DNA from: Leptodactylus fallax
Lineage: Eukaryota; Chordata; Amphibia; Anura; Leptodactylidae
Length of the DNA: 64,000 nucleotides
Assembly (NCBI GenBank): GCA_947044405.1
Contig: CAMRHE010000358.1
Location: 124,001 to 188,000, forward strand
Direction: 5' to 3'
Shown here: piece by piece, positions 23,175 through 34,532 of the stretch
Numbering within the stretch: the first letter of the stretch is position 1
Layout of the letters: every line of letters starts with the position of its first letter
Notes under the pieces: generated by a model
Told to the model about the DNA's origin: nothing
What the model saw: only the letters and a program-made list of their open reading frames with translations
Databases searched by the model: none
Program-made: the position numbers and the translations under genes

Positions 23175-23335
23175 GGTATTCATTGCAGCATGTCAATTAT
23201 ACCTATGGAAATGTTGGCATTTTCCGTATAGGTATAATGGGACAAAAAGTCCACAGTGGAAAACTCTATGGACTTTCTATAAAAAGCGCTGTGGAAAAAA
23301 TGTGATCCATTTCCGTGGCAGGTTTTATGGGTTCA
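23175..23335. repeat. GGGGCC-type MITE fragment, copy b
   Basis: It shares CAATTATACCTATGGAAATG, then GGTATAATGGGACAAAAAGTCC and GCGCTGTGGAAAAA with the interior of copy a (5721-6098). Both ends are missing. Confidence 0.6.
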
Positions 23336-23344
23336 TTAGCAGTA

Positions 23345-24544
23345 TTGTGATCTGGAAATGATTTACATATGTTTAAGGGCAGTATTATGAGTTTTTTCCT
23401 GCTTTGTTGTTTTTCTATAGGGAACCAGGACTGTCATTCTAAGTTAACAGATGGACCATTACTTTGTTTGTATCGGTGGTTGTGTGATAGGTTGGGGTTG
23501 AGTATTCAGCGATTGATTCACATCTCTTGGAAGAAGCATGAGTGCAAAATGTATGCCAAGGTTCTGCTGATTTACATTAGTGGGTATACCCTTATGATGA
23601 CTACTACTGGGGTTTATGTATGGTAGTATGCTATTACATGGATTGTTATTTATGAATGTGCTATGCTAATAGTGGCATGCCCTCTATATCTACAGGATGA
23701 CATGATTGTATTTGTGACTCAGTAATAATTTGTGTTGATTTGTGTTAGTTTGTTATCTTTTTTAATATTTATATGTATAATCCTAATAAAGATGATTGTT
23801 ATGCAGTGAGGAAAAAAAAATTCATAAGGAAAAAACTTCATAAGGCATACAGAGGTACAGACAGGCCTTGTATTGTCTCTTGGGCAGCATATAATGGCTC
23901 CATACAGCTTAGACATTGTACAAGCACATAGGTACTTACACAATAAAAACACCAGTCAAGAATACTGAACTACCAAAAAATGTATGGTTCAAAAAATAAT
24001 ATAAAAGGAGAATTATGGTATTACTGTGTAAAACTACCCAAAGAAATGTTTATATCCAATCCAAGTGTGGGAGTCCTATCTAATAAGACAAAGTGAAATG
24101 TTAAGTACATACATAAAATAAAAATAATTTAACATCGCTGTAAACAGGACAATTTATGTAATGGTTCAAGTCAGCAGGGGATGAATTTGACCGAAAAAAT
24201 GTACAAACTATGAATGATTTTCTGACATTGTAAAAGCAAACAATGCTGTACATTATCCTCTACAATAACAGGTGGGAATATGTCTGGCTCCTGGAGAGCC
24301 TTTCACGATGCCATTAAACATGAGTCATGCCGGCATTTAGCTTATGCTATGTTAATGTAGCTCACCTTCATCCTCAGGTCTTAAATCCTTATCAATAGAG
24401 CTTTTCTTTTTTAATTGTGTTCAAAGGTACAATACAGTCCTATTACTAAATACTGTACACCGGAGGTAACTGACTGATAATTTTCTAGTTGTAAAAGTTC
24501 ATTTTGCCAAGTAGTTTTTTCATGCTATTTTACTCAATATTTCC
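23345..24544. other. Unassigned sequence
   Basis: No supported gene or repeat; open frames are short and motif-free. Confidence 0.4.
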
Positions 24545-24549
24545 ACTAA

Positions 24550-24760
24550 AAGTATACAGTTAGACCGACGGCAGGAAAAGACCACATGGTCCGTCTACTT
24601 CTTATATTATTTCCATTCTATATTAGGATAGATATGTGTTTATCCCAGGCAAACTTAAATTTACTTACTGTAGATTTCCCATCCACAAGCCTCAACTACT
24701 CTTCTAGTGAAATAATATTTACTGACATAGCTTCTGTTCCCTAACCGCCCCCCTCCCCGG
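24550..24760 (-). pseudogene. LINE ORF2 C-terminal fragment (CR1/L2-type)
   Basis: On the minus strand the translation gives K-Y-Y-F-T-R-R-V-V-E-A, then after frame changes T-V-S-K-F-K-F-A-W-D-K-H-I-S-I-L. This resembles the C-terminal end of CR1-like LINE ORF2 (KYFFTERVVDAWNRLP ... VNEFKAKLDK). The orientation matches the fragment at 22745-22995, but the order is wrong for one element: the C-terminal piece lies at the higher coordinate. They are therefore separate insertions. Confidence 0.6.
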
Positions 24761-24764
24761 ACTA

Positions 24765-26855
24765 ATTTAATAGAGCACCAGCCCACTCCAGGTTTGTGTG
24801 GGACCTTGGGTGACAGAGCCTAAGTGGGTCACCTTTACAGCAACTCATGCACACCGCAGCATAAAAAAAAAAAAACTAAAAAATTGGGTGTTTTTCTTGA
24901 GGCAGACCTACTAGAGTGGACTGTAATACAGTCCATTCCATACAAGTAGATAGAACCCGTTAAGACGTCAGTAAGTAAAGAGGAATTGGAGGCAGACATC
25001 TGCCTTGGATCCCCCCCCCCCGGCTCACAATGCAGAGCATCAGTATTCCGTTGTGGCTTTCCACCACTGATTAGGCCTAAATGAATGGTCCTAACCAGTG
25101 GGTAGTTTCAAGATGCGGCCTCCATGGCTGAATCAGCTGTTGAATCTGCAGCAAGATCAAGCAGGCACTTTTTTTTTTTAGTGCGTTAATAATATATTTA
25201 TTTAATTATACAGTACTTAACCGTATCTAGTTTATGTCTAGCTACTCATGGTGCTAGATGACCAGAATTTTATTCCTACAAGCTCATAAGGGGATATATA
25301 TAGACAGAAAATTAGATTGGAGGGTGCACACTGACAAGGTTTATAAAAATAGGGTAAGTCTATTAGACTTTTTGAGGAAACTAAGATGGGTGTTACTTGA
25401 CCCAAATTGGCTAGAAAAATGCACACATTTTTAGCTATTGTGCAGAATCCAGAATACCCTATATATTCAACTGTAATAGCATAGAGGAGTAGTTTTAGTG
25501 ATCACTCAAATGCAACACGGTACTGATTTAAATTATTTTTTAAACCCGCAGTATTTTTATTTTATAATGATTCATTACGCCTCTAAACAGGGGTGTTATC
25601 CATGCTACTTTTTATATGGCTACTCTTATGTGGTTTCTTTATTCTTTATTATTCATAATATTTTATTGTCTATTTTCTGTATTGTATTTGATTCTGTTTA
25701 TGTGTTTTTTTATGTCTGCGTGGCTGCTATGGCTCCATTTTAATCTCCCATTGTTGGGATTGATAAAGTTGTAAATTATCTAATGTTAACCCAGCAGCCA
25801 AGAAGCAGAACCTGCTTCTCTACTTGCTACAGCACGGCACCATACTATTATGCCAATGAACATTAACTATATGTTCAATATGATGTAGCAGTACCCACTG
25901 AGCCAGAAGGGGTTAAATAAGTTGATTTGATAATTTAATCAATAAAAGTAAACTTTTTAAATGAGTTTAATAAGTAGTGTAATGTTTGTTTTATAAGGAA
26001 AATAGCATAATTAAGCAAAACAATAATTATTCTAATATCAAAAAATGACTGCTGTGCACATGCCAAGATCTAGAATAAACATCAATTAAAGCTTTCAATG
26101 ATCTTTCCGATTTACACACTAATAAAATAATGACAGATTGCCTTCACCATATCTGTAAACACAAAGGTGGCAAGCATATAAAAATATCTTTTTAAATATA
26201 AAAACAACACAAATGTCCACCCACAGCAGCATGATGCACTCATTCTTCACGGGGTACATGAGAATATTGTACCTGAATGCACATACTCACAGCAAGAATC
26301 CACTTTCTGCACTAAAGCTTTGTAGCTTGCCAAGGTTCAGAGTTTTCCACTGTTTTATCCACATTTGTTAAAAAAAGATAAGAATATTTATTTGAAGTTG
26401 GCAAGTATATTGTGAAAACAGTATATAAGCATAAGAACGCCAAGTTATTGTTATACCAACATGGTAAAGAGTCACAAGTGGGATTACATAAAAATAAATT
26501 CTCCAGGAATAACATGCCAAGAAGTACTAAAGGTGTTCAGAGTCCTAAATAAGAATGAGCACCTATGCAACAATACGCAACATGCTATTGAAATGTTTCG
26601 GACATAACGCAACATGAGTTCATTTTTGATAGCATCGTGCAGATATTGGCATTGAAGTACATCATAATAGGTATTAACACTTCCAACATCTGTATGGTAC
26701 TGGCAGGCCAGACAGCAATAATTCCAATATATATGATATTCCTAGTGCTAAGGTTACACAAAGTTCCTTAAAGTGAACGTCCACATTTTACCATAATTTT
26801 TAGATCCAACATTATGTGCTGATTATTTACAGAGCTTCAAATTACATACAATGAC
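24765..26855. other. Unassigned sequence
   Basis: No gene is supported in this 2.1-kb stretch. Simple tracts occur: an A run near 24864, a C run at 25010-25022 and a T run near 25168. Confidence 0.4.
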
Positions 26856-26960
26856 AGAGTTAAATGGGTTATCTAGACTTTGAAAAGTATATTTCAGTAG
26901 AAAGAACAGGAATGGCGCAGTTGGGTTGTTCCACCTTTGCTCACTCTGTGATGTTTCTGG
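26856..26960. repeat. AAAGGGGTTGT-type MITE fragment
   Basis: TTAAATGGGTTATCTAGACTTTGAAAA followed by GGAATGGCGCAG resembles the left half of the frog MITE whose other end-type fragment is at 6098-6190. It abuts the GGGGCC MITE copy c. Confidence 0.4.
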
Positions 26961-26999
26961 AGGAGGATTGATTATGATTCTCCTTTTGAAAAAAAAAAA

Positions 27000-27233
27000 G
27001 TGTTTTTTCCCACAGCGCTTTTCACAGAAAGTCTGCAGGGGACTTTCTGCTTTCATTATACCTATAGGGAACTGCCAGCATTTCCATAGGTTTTGGAAAT
27101 CACAGTGTTTCTGCTGCGCAAATTTTCCTGTAATGTGTGGATAGGATTCTCTAGAATCCCATCCACATTGCAATGACTGTAAAACACTGCGGTTTTTGCC
27201 TCGACGTTTACGCCACGTGGGGCTCTGGCCTAA
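27000..27233. repeat. GGGGCC-type MITE, copy c (reverse)
   Basis: It is in reverse orientation relative to copy a: CACAGCGCTTTTCACAGAAAG, CATTATACCTATAGGG, AATCCCATCCACATTGC and a final TTTACGCCACGTGGGGCTC. The left end is lost in A/T-rich sequence. Confidence 0.7.
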
Positions 27234-27466
27234 AGTAGCTTTTAGTGTGCTCACTAGTATCAGCACTGAGTTCAAAAAATGATCATGTATTGGTTTGCCT
27301 ACGTTTTGACCAGGAATATAATATTTTATTAGGACAAGCAAGACTTCTTCTGGGGATGGAGACTGTCTTGGCTTAAATGTGAAAAACTTCTAATTAGGAA
27401 AGTTAATGCATCATACAATAATTAATAAGCGAGAAAACATACTTGTTTTGGCACATGGCCAGGACA
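27234..27466. other. Unassigned short spacer
   Basis: Nothing is recognised between the MITE and the L1 target duplication. Confidence 0.4.
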
Positions 27467-27641
27467 CAATCAATTGGCCCTCTGGACCGTTGTTCCTGAT
27501 GGCAGCTTGAGCCTGCAGCTCCATCAGTACCTGGGCTAAAAAGGACTCTCCAATATAGTAAACTTGTCTGAAATGGGCAAATTGACCAGAGATAGAAGCT
27601 CTGATACTCCTGGTACCCCCCAGAGGTAAAACTCAACAGAC

Positions 27642-28612
27642 ATGCAGAAATTCTTCAGTAAGAAAGCATTGCATTCCCCTACTCTGGCACGTAAGATGGC
27701 CACCGAGGACTTCAGCAACGATGAAGCAGCTGAGGACTCAGATGGAGACAACCTCCCAAGCAATAAACGATCTGAGATTCCTACATCTATGATAACTAAA
27801 TCTTTCCTCCGAAAAGCACTCTCCCAGGCAGTTGCACCGATCCTCTCTGACCTGGCAGATCTCAGAGCCGATTTTCAAGCAGAGAACAGCCATTTAGATC
27901 AACAAGAGACCTGCTGCACAGACATCGTTACTCACTCCACTGCTGTAACACAACTCTCAGACCAACGTATTCATCTTAATAAGGCTCTCTCTCTGATGGA
28001 GGACCTTGAAAACAGGAATCGTAGAAGGCACATTAGGTTTAAAAGTCTCCCTGAATCTCATCTACCTGACACTTTAAGAACATTTGCCGCTTCCCTCTTC
28101 AATGACCTTCCAGGGCAAGAACGTGCAAGTATGGTCAACATAGAAAGAATTCATAGGGCAGTCCAACCAAAGCCCAGGCAGGGAGACCCCCCAAGGAACA
28201 TTATCTGTGGCCTCCTTACCTCGATGGATATGAATGCCATCCTTCGAGCTGCACGGGAGAAAGAAAAAAAATCACGTATGATGGTGAAGAGCTTAGGCTG
28301 TTTAAGGACCTAGCACCGTCCACTAGGCAGAAGCGCCGACTCCTGAGACCGCTCCTGGATTCCCTGCGCCACCATGGGCTTACTTATGCTTGGCTCTTCC
28401 CTTTTGGACTATCGGTCTTGAAGGATGGACACCGTGTCAACATCCATATACCTGATGATTTAGCCTCGGCTTGGCAGATGCTTGATATTCTCCCCGTGGA
28501 TGTTCCCTCCTGGCTTCTGATCCTGGAAGAATCCTCCAACTTACCTTCGCTACCGAAGACAGACAACGTTGGTGCTGCCCACAAGTTGACATCTCCTAAA
28601 ATGAAGAAATAG
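27642..28612 (+). pseudogene. L1/Tx1 ORF1 protein, one frameshift
   Basis: It starts M-Q-K-F-F-S-K-K-A and continues with an acidic region, a helical/coiled segment (around S-D-L-A-D-L-R-A-D-F) and the RRM-type start E-N-R-N-R-R-R-H-I-R-F-K-S-L-P-E. It then has I-E-R-I-H-R-A and R-N-I-I-C-G, both typical of L1 ORF1p. The frame breaks in an A run near 28262-28270. It resumes in another frame as T-Y-D-G-E-E-L-R-L-F-K-D-L, then W-L-F-P-F-G-L, and ends at the TAG at 28610-28612. It is otherwise nearly complete at about 320 codons. It is clearly diverged from the ORF1 at 18352. Confidence 0.85.
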
Positions 28613-31027
28613 GGGCAAAAATCACAGCAGCTGACCTAGACTTGTACCGATGTGTCTATACTGTAATACAGCTGTCCGTGTTATTACTTTCAGCTTAATG
28701 GTTTTTACTGTTTTTACTGCTTAATTTTGCAAGCTTTAGGTTCAACATTTATTAGTTTCTCCATTTTAACCATTTTTTCCCGCCTTCTTCTTCCTTCTTC
28801 CCTGTTGCCTTATTCTCATATTACATCCCCCTTTCTCGCTCTTCCTCCCCCTCCACCTACTGCCCTGTCGCACCTGCTCCTCTCCTTCCACCCTCCCCCC
28901 TCTATAGCCACCCTCAGACCCCCCTGAAATAAGAGAGACCCGACACTCAGCTGCTGAGCCTTTTACATATACCATACCTTAGATCAGCGCATTTAACCTC
29001 CTGACTTGCGCTAGCCTATAGATTATATAATTATCGACATCCCCCTCTTCCTTGATGTGTCCCCCCATTTTTATTCCAGATAGGTGCCTGTCAATCCCCT
29101 ACTCTTACACTCCGAGACCCGATGTAGCCCCCGGAGTCCATCCTCCCTGCTAGCTATCTGACCATTTTTTCCTTCTTATCTCAGATGTGTTACCCTGGCC
29201 ATCATTTTCCCCCATTCGATACATGCTGTGCTAATCCACTCTTTCCCCCCTTTCCACCACCCCATTCCCCCATTCTCACCCTAATGCACATACAATCATT
29301 TACTTAAGGGACGAGGCTGGTCAGCCGAAGTTTCACTCAGTATCCACAGTGCTGTCCATTCAGCACGTTGGCCGTTCTTTCAATACCCGGGGGATCGCTA
29401 ATCTCACTTTTGTTCTACTGCTCATACTGATTAAAAGTACCAACTCCCGCTTATTAAACATACTGCATTAGCATCTCCATTCTCATCATATGTTGCTATG
29501 TGTTGTACACCCCCATCACAATGCTCCATTACGTTACTAGGGTATCAACACCTTGCCCACCTGATTTAACTGTTCGCTGGTCTTAAGAACTTACCTTTCC
29601 TCCCCCCTCTCCCAATCTTCCTCCTCCACAACCAGACTAACCCCTTATCCTTAGTAGATCTTATTAAAGTATAGTCCGATAGCCTGTAGCTCCCTCTCAC
29701 TAAACAGCTATGTTGGCTTGTGGGTTCAGCTAGTAAAATAACCCTCTGCTGAAAACTCTCCCCCTCCTGCACATCAGCACATACATTCTCTGGTTTCAGC
29801 TTTTCCCTCCTTGTCCCTAGTTTTCCACTTACTCTCTTCCCGCCCCTACCGTTAATTGTGAGATAATTCCCCCTGCCTGACAACCGGCCTGGCAGTCGCT
29901 GCATCTATGTATATTGTACGTTTCTCCTCCTCTCCCCCCCCCCCACTTTCACACCACCTCCCCACAAATCACTCCCTGAGAATTCCTCTCTCACTTTCAT
30001 ACATTCAAACCTGTTTTTCTCCCACCCTTGTTGATTGTACTTGAGAGGACCTATTGGCAGAGAGGTGTCTGGGTCACTACCATCTGATATTCCTCTACGC
30101 TCACTCTCCTACACCCATACCTCCTGCTTTCGTTGCCCTATTCTCTTTTACTGCCCTTATCCCCTCTGGTTTTTACCTCTGTGGTCCCCTTATTATGCTA
30201 ATCCCAGAAGTGTTTAAATGACAGGTCCTGGAATGCTTCAGCACACACCTGGGGTACGATTTTTACCAATATACTAATCTGTCGCGGTGGGATGTGGAAG
30301 TGGTTGTTAACAGCCATTTCCTTACACTCATCTATAGGTTTGAAGTTTACAGCAGCTCCATCGCTGTAGTAATAGTACAGCCTTATGCCATAATCTTAAA
30401 TGTACATCAGATGTTCGTGATAACAGGAATTGTTTTTGGACCTACTAATATATTCTTTTGTGTATCTAGTATTGTTCATCACATTATGCTATTGCTGCTC
30501 CTTCTTCAGATGTCTCTGCCTTCACCTCACATTCAATTTTGCTAATTATAGCTCCAATCTATTGTTTGTTGGTTTATACGTAGCACTCCACTCCACTCCA
30601 CCACATCTTTCTCCTCTCTTCCTACCTATCTCTGATTCAACCGTGAGGATACCCCTAAATTTATTTGTGGATTTAACTGCAATACATCATAGTCCCAAGG
30701 ACAGATTTATCATTTCAGCAGACAATTGGGGAGTCCTTAGATAGGCCTGTTCTGATCAGACTTTCTCCTTTCCCTCACATTCTGGAATTAAATCCCAAAC
30801 CAACTTATTCTTAATTGGTCATCAGGCACTTCCACTGTGTGGTTTCTATACCTTTTCTCGCATTTTCCGCCTTACTTATCCTCCTTTTCAGCCTACATTT
30901 ATCTAGCTTTCCTCTTCATTCCTTTCTTTCCTTTGCCCTCTCTTCACTCTTGCTTGATTCTTCCCTCCCCCCTTTACTAACACTTACTAATATTGACTAA
31001 CTTCTACCTTTACTCTCAACTTGTATC
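28613..31027 (+). other. 2.4-kb pyrimidine-rich inter-ORF spacer of the L1
   Basis: The plus strand is strongly C/T-rich (for example 28770-28925, 29930-29970 and 30880-30990), with no coding motif. Open frames here are Leu/Ser/Pro-rich low-complexity reads of the bias. The spacer in the other L1 is only 0.6 kb, so extra sequence may be inserted here, but no borders were found. Confidence 0.6.
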
Positions 31028-33162
31028 ATGGCCACAGTTATCTTGACCAAGTTCAATGTCAATGGTTTTAACTCATCCAATAAAAGATCTCAAATCTTTA
31101 ACCTCCTACACAAATTGAAAACTGGTATAGTCTTTCTCCAGGAAACTCATTTCAAAGGAGACCGCATTCCTCGCCTTCCACAGATGCTATACAACCAAGC
31201 CTTTCATAATACGCACCCCTACTCTTCCTCAAAGGGCGTATCCATACTAATCCATCATTCGATACCTTTCAAGTGCATCACTCTCTCCGATCATGCCCCA
31301 GTGTGGACTACCTTCAAACTACAGAACCTTCCACCCAAGGACTGGACATGGAGACTGAATGGAAGTCGACAAAATCTCGGCTAAACTTGCAGAGTACTTC
31401 ATGTTTAACTCCACTCCCGATGTTTCGATTACCACAGTTTGGAAAACACACAAAGCATTCATTAGAGGCGAGCTTATCTCTGTAGCAGCCAAACTTAAAA
31501 AAGACTCCCAACGAGAAATTGATCAAATTATTAGCGCAAATTGCATCCATAGAAAGGTTGAAGAAAAAGAGTACCCTATTCTCTAAGCAGTCTGAACTAC
31601 TTCAATATAGAGAAAACTTGAAGAATCTTATGAACACTAATACGGCTAAGCATTAGCTACACTACCGTCCACGTCTTTATCCGCATAGAGATACCATTAA
31701 GTACCTAGGTGATCGCTTAACCTCTAATCCAGAGGATCTCTATCAAGAAAATTTTGCAGTCGTCTTAACTGAAATTCGTACCCTCCTTGCCACTTATGAC
31801 TCCTTGCCCTTCTCTTGGTTCGGTAGACGCAATCTTCTGCAAGTTTTATACAGACTTTGCATGTTACCTATCCATTTACCTAGAGTATTCTTCAAGTCAA
31901 TACGTAGCATTTTTCTAAATTTCTGTGGAAAGGGAAAAGGCTCAGACTATCTGTATCTCTCTTACTAAAGAGGAAGACGGCTGGAGGGATTGGCCTACCC
32001 GACGTTCATCTGTATTACAAAGTCATCCAGCTTTCTAAATAGATTGATTTACAGGGATTGGGTCCTAACAAATCTACCTACAACTTATCTACTTGCACTT
32101 CCTTCGGTTCTGCTCTTTCTGAATAGCTGTGTTTTTTGGATCCAAAGGCTATCACCCTAGGGCACTGGACCAACTTCTACAGGGTGCCTGTGAGACTTGG
32201 CATGATCTAAAGGATTCATTGGCACCTGCCCCATTTTTGTTAATGCCATTACGCCTATTGCCTACTCTCATAGCTTCCCGTCTCCCTGCCTACGATAACT
32301 TCTGGAAGAAATTTGGTTCCTCCACTATTTGGGGCGCTCTCATTCAAAATGGTCCAAATCTATCATCACAAGCAATGTTTCTACTTGAGGAAGGAACTCA
32401 TCCTTCCTTCACCAGAATCATCTTGAACACATCTTTCAATCTCTCCTCAAATTAAAAGGATTTCGAAGACACCTTACTCCATTTGAAAAAGCTCTCCCAG
32501 TAGAAACTTTACACGCTTGGAAGATCTCCCATATACTAGACAGATATGTGCGTCCAATCAAGCTCTCTAAACCAGACTTCTTCTCCTCCTGGGAATCTGA
32601 ACTGGGCATCAATCTTTCTGATAGGAACATAGAGTTAATTCTGCTCTCCACACACGGCCACTCACAGTGCGTCCATATTCAAGAAAATCAATACAAACTA
32701 TTGACTAGGTGGTACCGTTCCCCTTCCAGGCTCTTTCAACACTCATTATCCTCCTCCAACATCTGCTGGCATGGCAAAACCCATGAAGGAACTTTATCGC
32801 AAATCTGGTGGTTCTGCACTATCATCCAGCCCTTTTGGAAAGACATTCAAGATACAATTCAAAGGGTCACTAAAACACCCTTCTTTATCACACCGGAAAT
32901 AGTTTGTTTATCCTTATCATCGCCTCAATATAAATCTTCTAAAGCAAACTTAATCACTCACTTACTATCCGCAGCTAAAATTATCATTCCCCAACTCGAC
33001 TCCAGACAGAAGCTCCTACCAAACAGTCATGGATTGCCAAAGTATCTCAAATTTCCCGATTTGAAGAGCTTTCAAGTTGGCAAAATAGAACCCACAACAA
33101 ATTCCAATAAACGTGGCAGCCCTGGCTAGATTTCTGTGCATGAATCCGGCTCTTTTTTTCTA
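31028..33162 (+). pseudogene. L1/Tx1 ORF2 with deletions in endonuclease and reverse transcriptase
   Basis: ORF2p would be the endonuclease/reverse transcriptase. The ATG at 31028 starts an endonuclease with F-N-V-N-G-F and V-F-L-Q-E-T-H. After H-S-I-P-F-K-C it jumps to L-S-D-H-A-P-V-W, so the middle of the domain (including the Y-G region) is gone. Linker sequence follows (A-K-L-K-K-D-S, then Y-R-E-N-L-K-N-L near 31610). The polymerase core with its F-A-D-D box is missing. Sequence resumes near 31665 with T-I-K-Y-L-G-D-R-L-T and P-F-S-W-F-G-R-R-N, the post-RT region. Several frame changes and stops follow. An open C-terminal stretch covers 32548-33129, and the family's W-Q-P-W-L-D-F end is readable near 33112-33135. 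It is about 2.1 kb against the usual 3.5-4 kb. Confidence 0.85.
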
Positions 33163-33554
33163 ATCTTTCTTCCCTTCTCTCTTTCTCCTCTGTTTCTATC
33201 TGTTACCTCTCCATGCCTTCTCTTGGCCCTCTTCTCCTGATTCTTCTGACTAACTCCACCCTATTAACCCCCCCTCCCACCTCCCCACTTATCAACCAAT
33301 TAAGTGTGCTATTCTACTAGTATAAAGAAACCTTCATGTTACTTTGTTCTTTTGGATAATGTTCTTACTACATCATGTGTAATGTTTCTTGATTTTTGAC
33401 ATCCAAAGGCTTTGAGATGATTCCCCATTCGGGGCCCTTTCTATATCCTGTAACCTGTTTTGATGTCAAACTGTTTTCTTTTCTTTTTTGCACTGTTTTA
33501 GCATTGTAAAAATTGAAAATTCAATAAAAATATTTTAAAACAATCAATTTGCCC

Positions 33555-34058
33555 CCTTTTCTTGCTATAGACCCTGTGCAGCATCACTGCAAACCATGCA
33601 TACCATAGCACACAACCAATAATATGTAGTGTCAATTAATATAAATGGATGAACACTATATACTGGATACACAAATGCTAACAGCAATACACTAAATAGC
33701 TGGGTACAGTATTGACTGAAAAATGAGAAAAACTAAATACATAGTGGAAAATAATAATATGTGAATCCAAAGTGTAAAAATAGCCCAAAAAACTCATGAG
33801 ACAAAAGAAAACTGCCTGGGATAAATGTGAATGGTATCAGAATTTGACTGGAGTGGCAAAAATACATAAAAGGTGAAAAAAAACAGCTGCAAATTCCTAG
33901 AAAACATTTAAAGAATGGTAGAAGTAGCCAGCAACAATTCAAAAAGACCATTATATTCATGCAGGGCAGTACATCATCATATATATCCAGAAAGGATTTG
34001 AAACTGCCAACTAACAATCTCCTCCTTTTCTTCAACACAATCAGTATGATCAGCATCT
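33555..34058. other. Unassigned sequence
   Basis: Nothing is recognised. The hydrophobic minus-strand open frame 33733-34089 crosses into the next MITE and has no motif. Confidence 0.4.
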
Positions 34059-34062
34059 TTAA

Positions 34063-34528
34063 AGGGATTCTATCATTAGATTTAGGCAAATTTGCCTAAC
34101 ATGTTGGAATAGCCTTTAGAAAGGCTATTCTATCCCTACCTTTCTTTAGCTTTAAACCAAAGCCATTTTTTAAATAAATACTTTATTCTTACAGTATATG
34201 CTAATTCTGCGTTAGCAGCAGCACTTCTCACTACAGCGCATGCGCTGAATTTGCATGCACTGTAGTGAGAAGTGCTGCTGCTAACGCAGTGAAGAATAAG
34301 AAGAGAAGGATATCTTCACACGAAGGGGCGTTCAGTAGCAAGAGGCGGCAGAATACTGGATATGATGGTGTTGTGCTCGTTGCACAGAATTGGCATAAGA
34401 ACATAGTATTTATTTCAAATATTGCGTCGGATAAAAGCTAAAAGAAAGGTAGGGATAGAATAGACTTTCTAAAGGCTATTGCAACATGTTGTTAGGCAAA
34501 TTTGCCTAAATCTAATGATAGAATCCCT
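34063..34528. mobile_element. TTAA-type MITE (466 bp) with nested palindromes
   Basis: TTAA flanks it at 34059-34062 and 34529-34532. The terminal inverted repeats are about 95 bp, starting AGGGATTCTATCATTAGATT on both ends; mismatches are few. A second internal hairpin is centred near 34249 (GCGTTAGCAGCAGCACTTCT against its complement, 34211-34287). The TTAA target points to the piggyBac or Kolobok superfamilies, which cannot be separated here. There is no coding sequence. Confidence 0.88.
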
Positions 34529-34532
34529 TTAA

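Larger units (their letters stand above)
27481..33540 (+). mobile_element. L1/Tx1-type LINE with target-site duplication, internally deleted (6.06 kb)
   Basis: It is bracketed by near-identical 14-bp direct repeats: CAATCAATTGGCCC at 27467-27480 and CAATCAATTTGCCC at 33541-33554. The 3' end has an AATAAA-type signal and an A-rich tail (CAATAAAAATATTTTAAAA). It contains a short 5' region, ORF1, an unusually long pyrimidine-rich spacer and a shortened ORF2. The 5' end is present, so the copy was full-length at insertion or nearly so. It is inactive. Confidence 0.88.

Noticed and set aside
22745..24760. Joining the two CR1-like fragments into one LINE
   Set aside because: Both are on the minus strand, but the C-terminal piece lies at the higher coordinate, so the order is wrong for a single element.
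28727..30744. Several Leu/Ser/Pro-rich frames between the L1 ORFs
   Set aside because: They reflect the pyrimidine bias of the spacer and have no domain.
33733..34089. 118-codon hydrophobic minus-strand frame
   Set aside because: It crosses the TTAA border of a MITE and has no family motif or start context.
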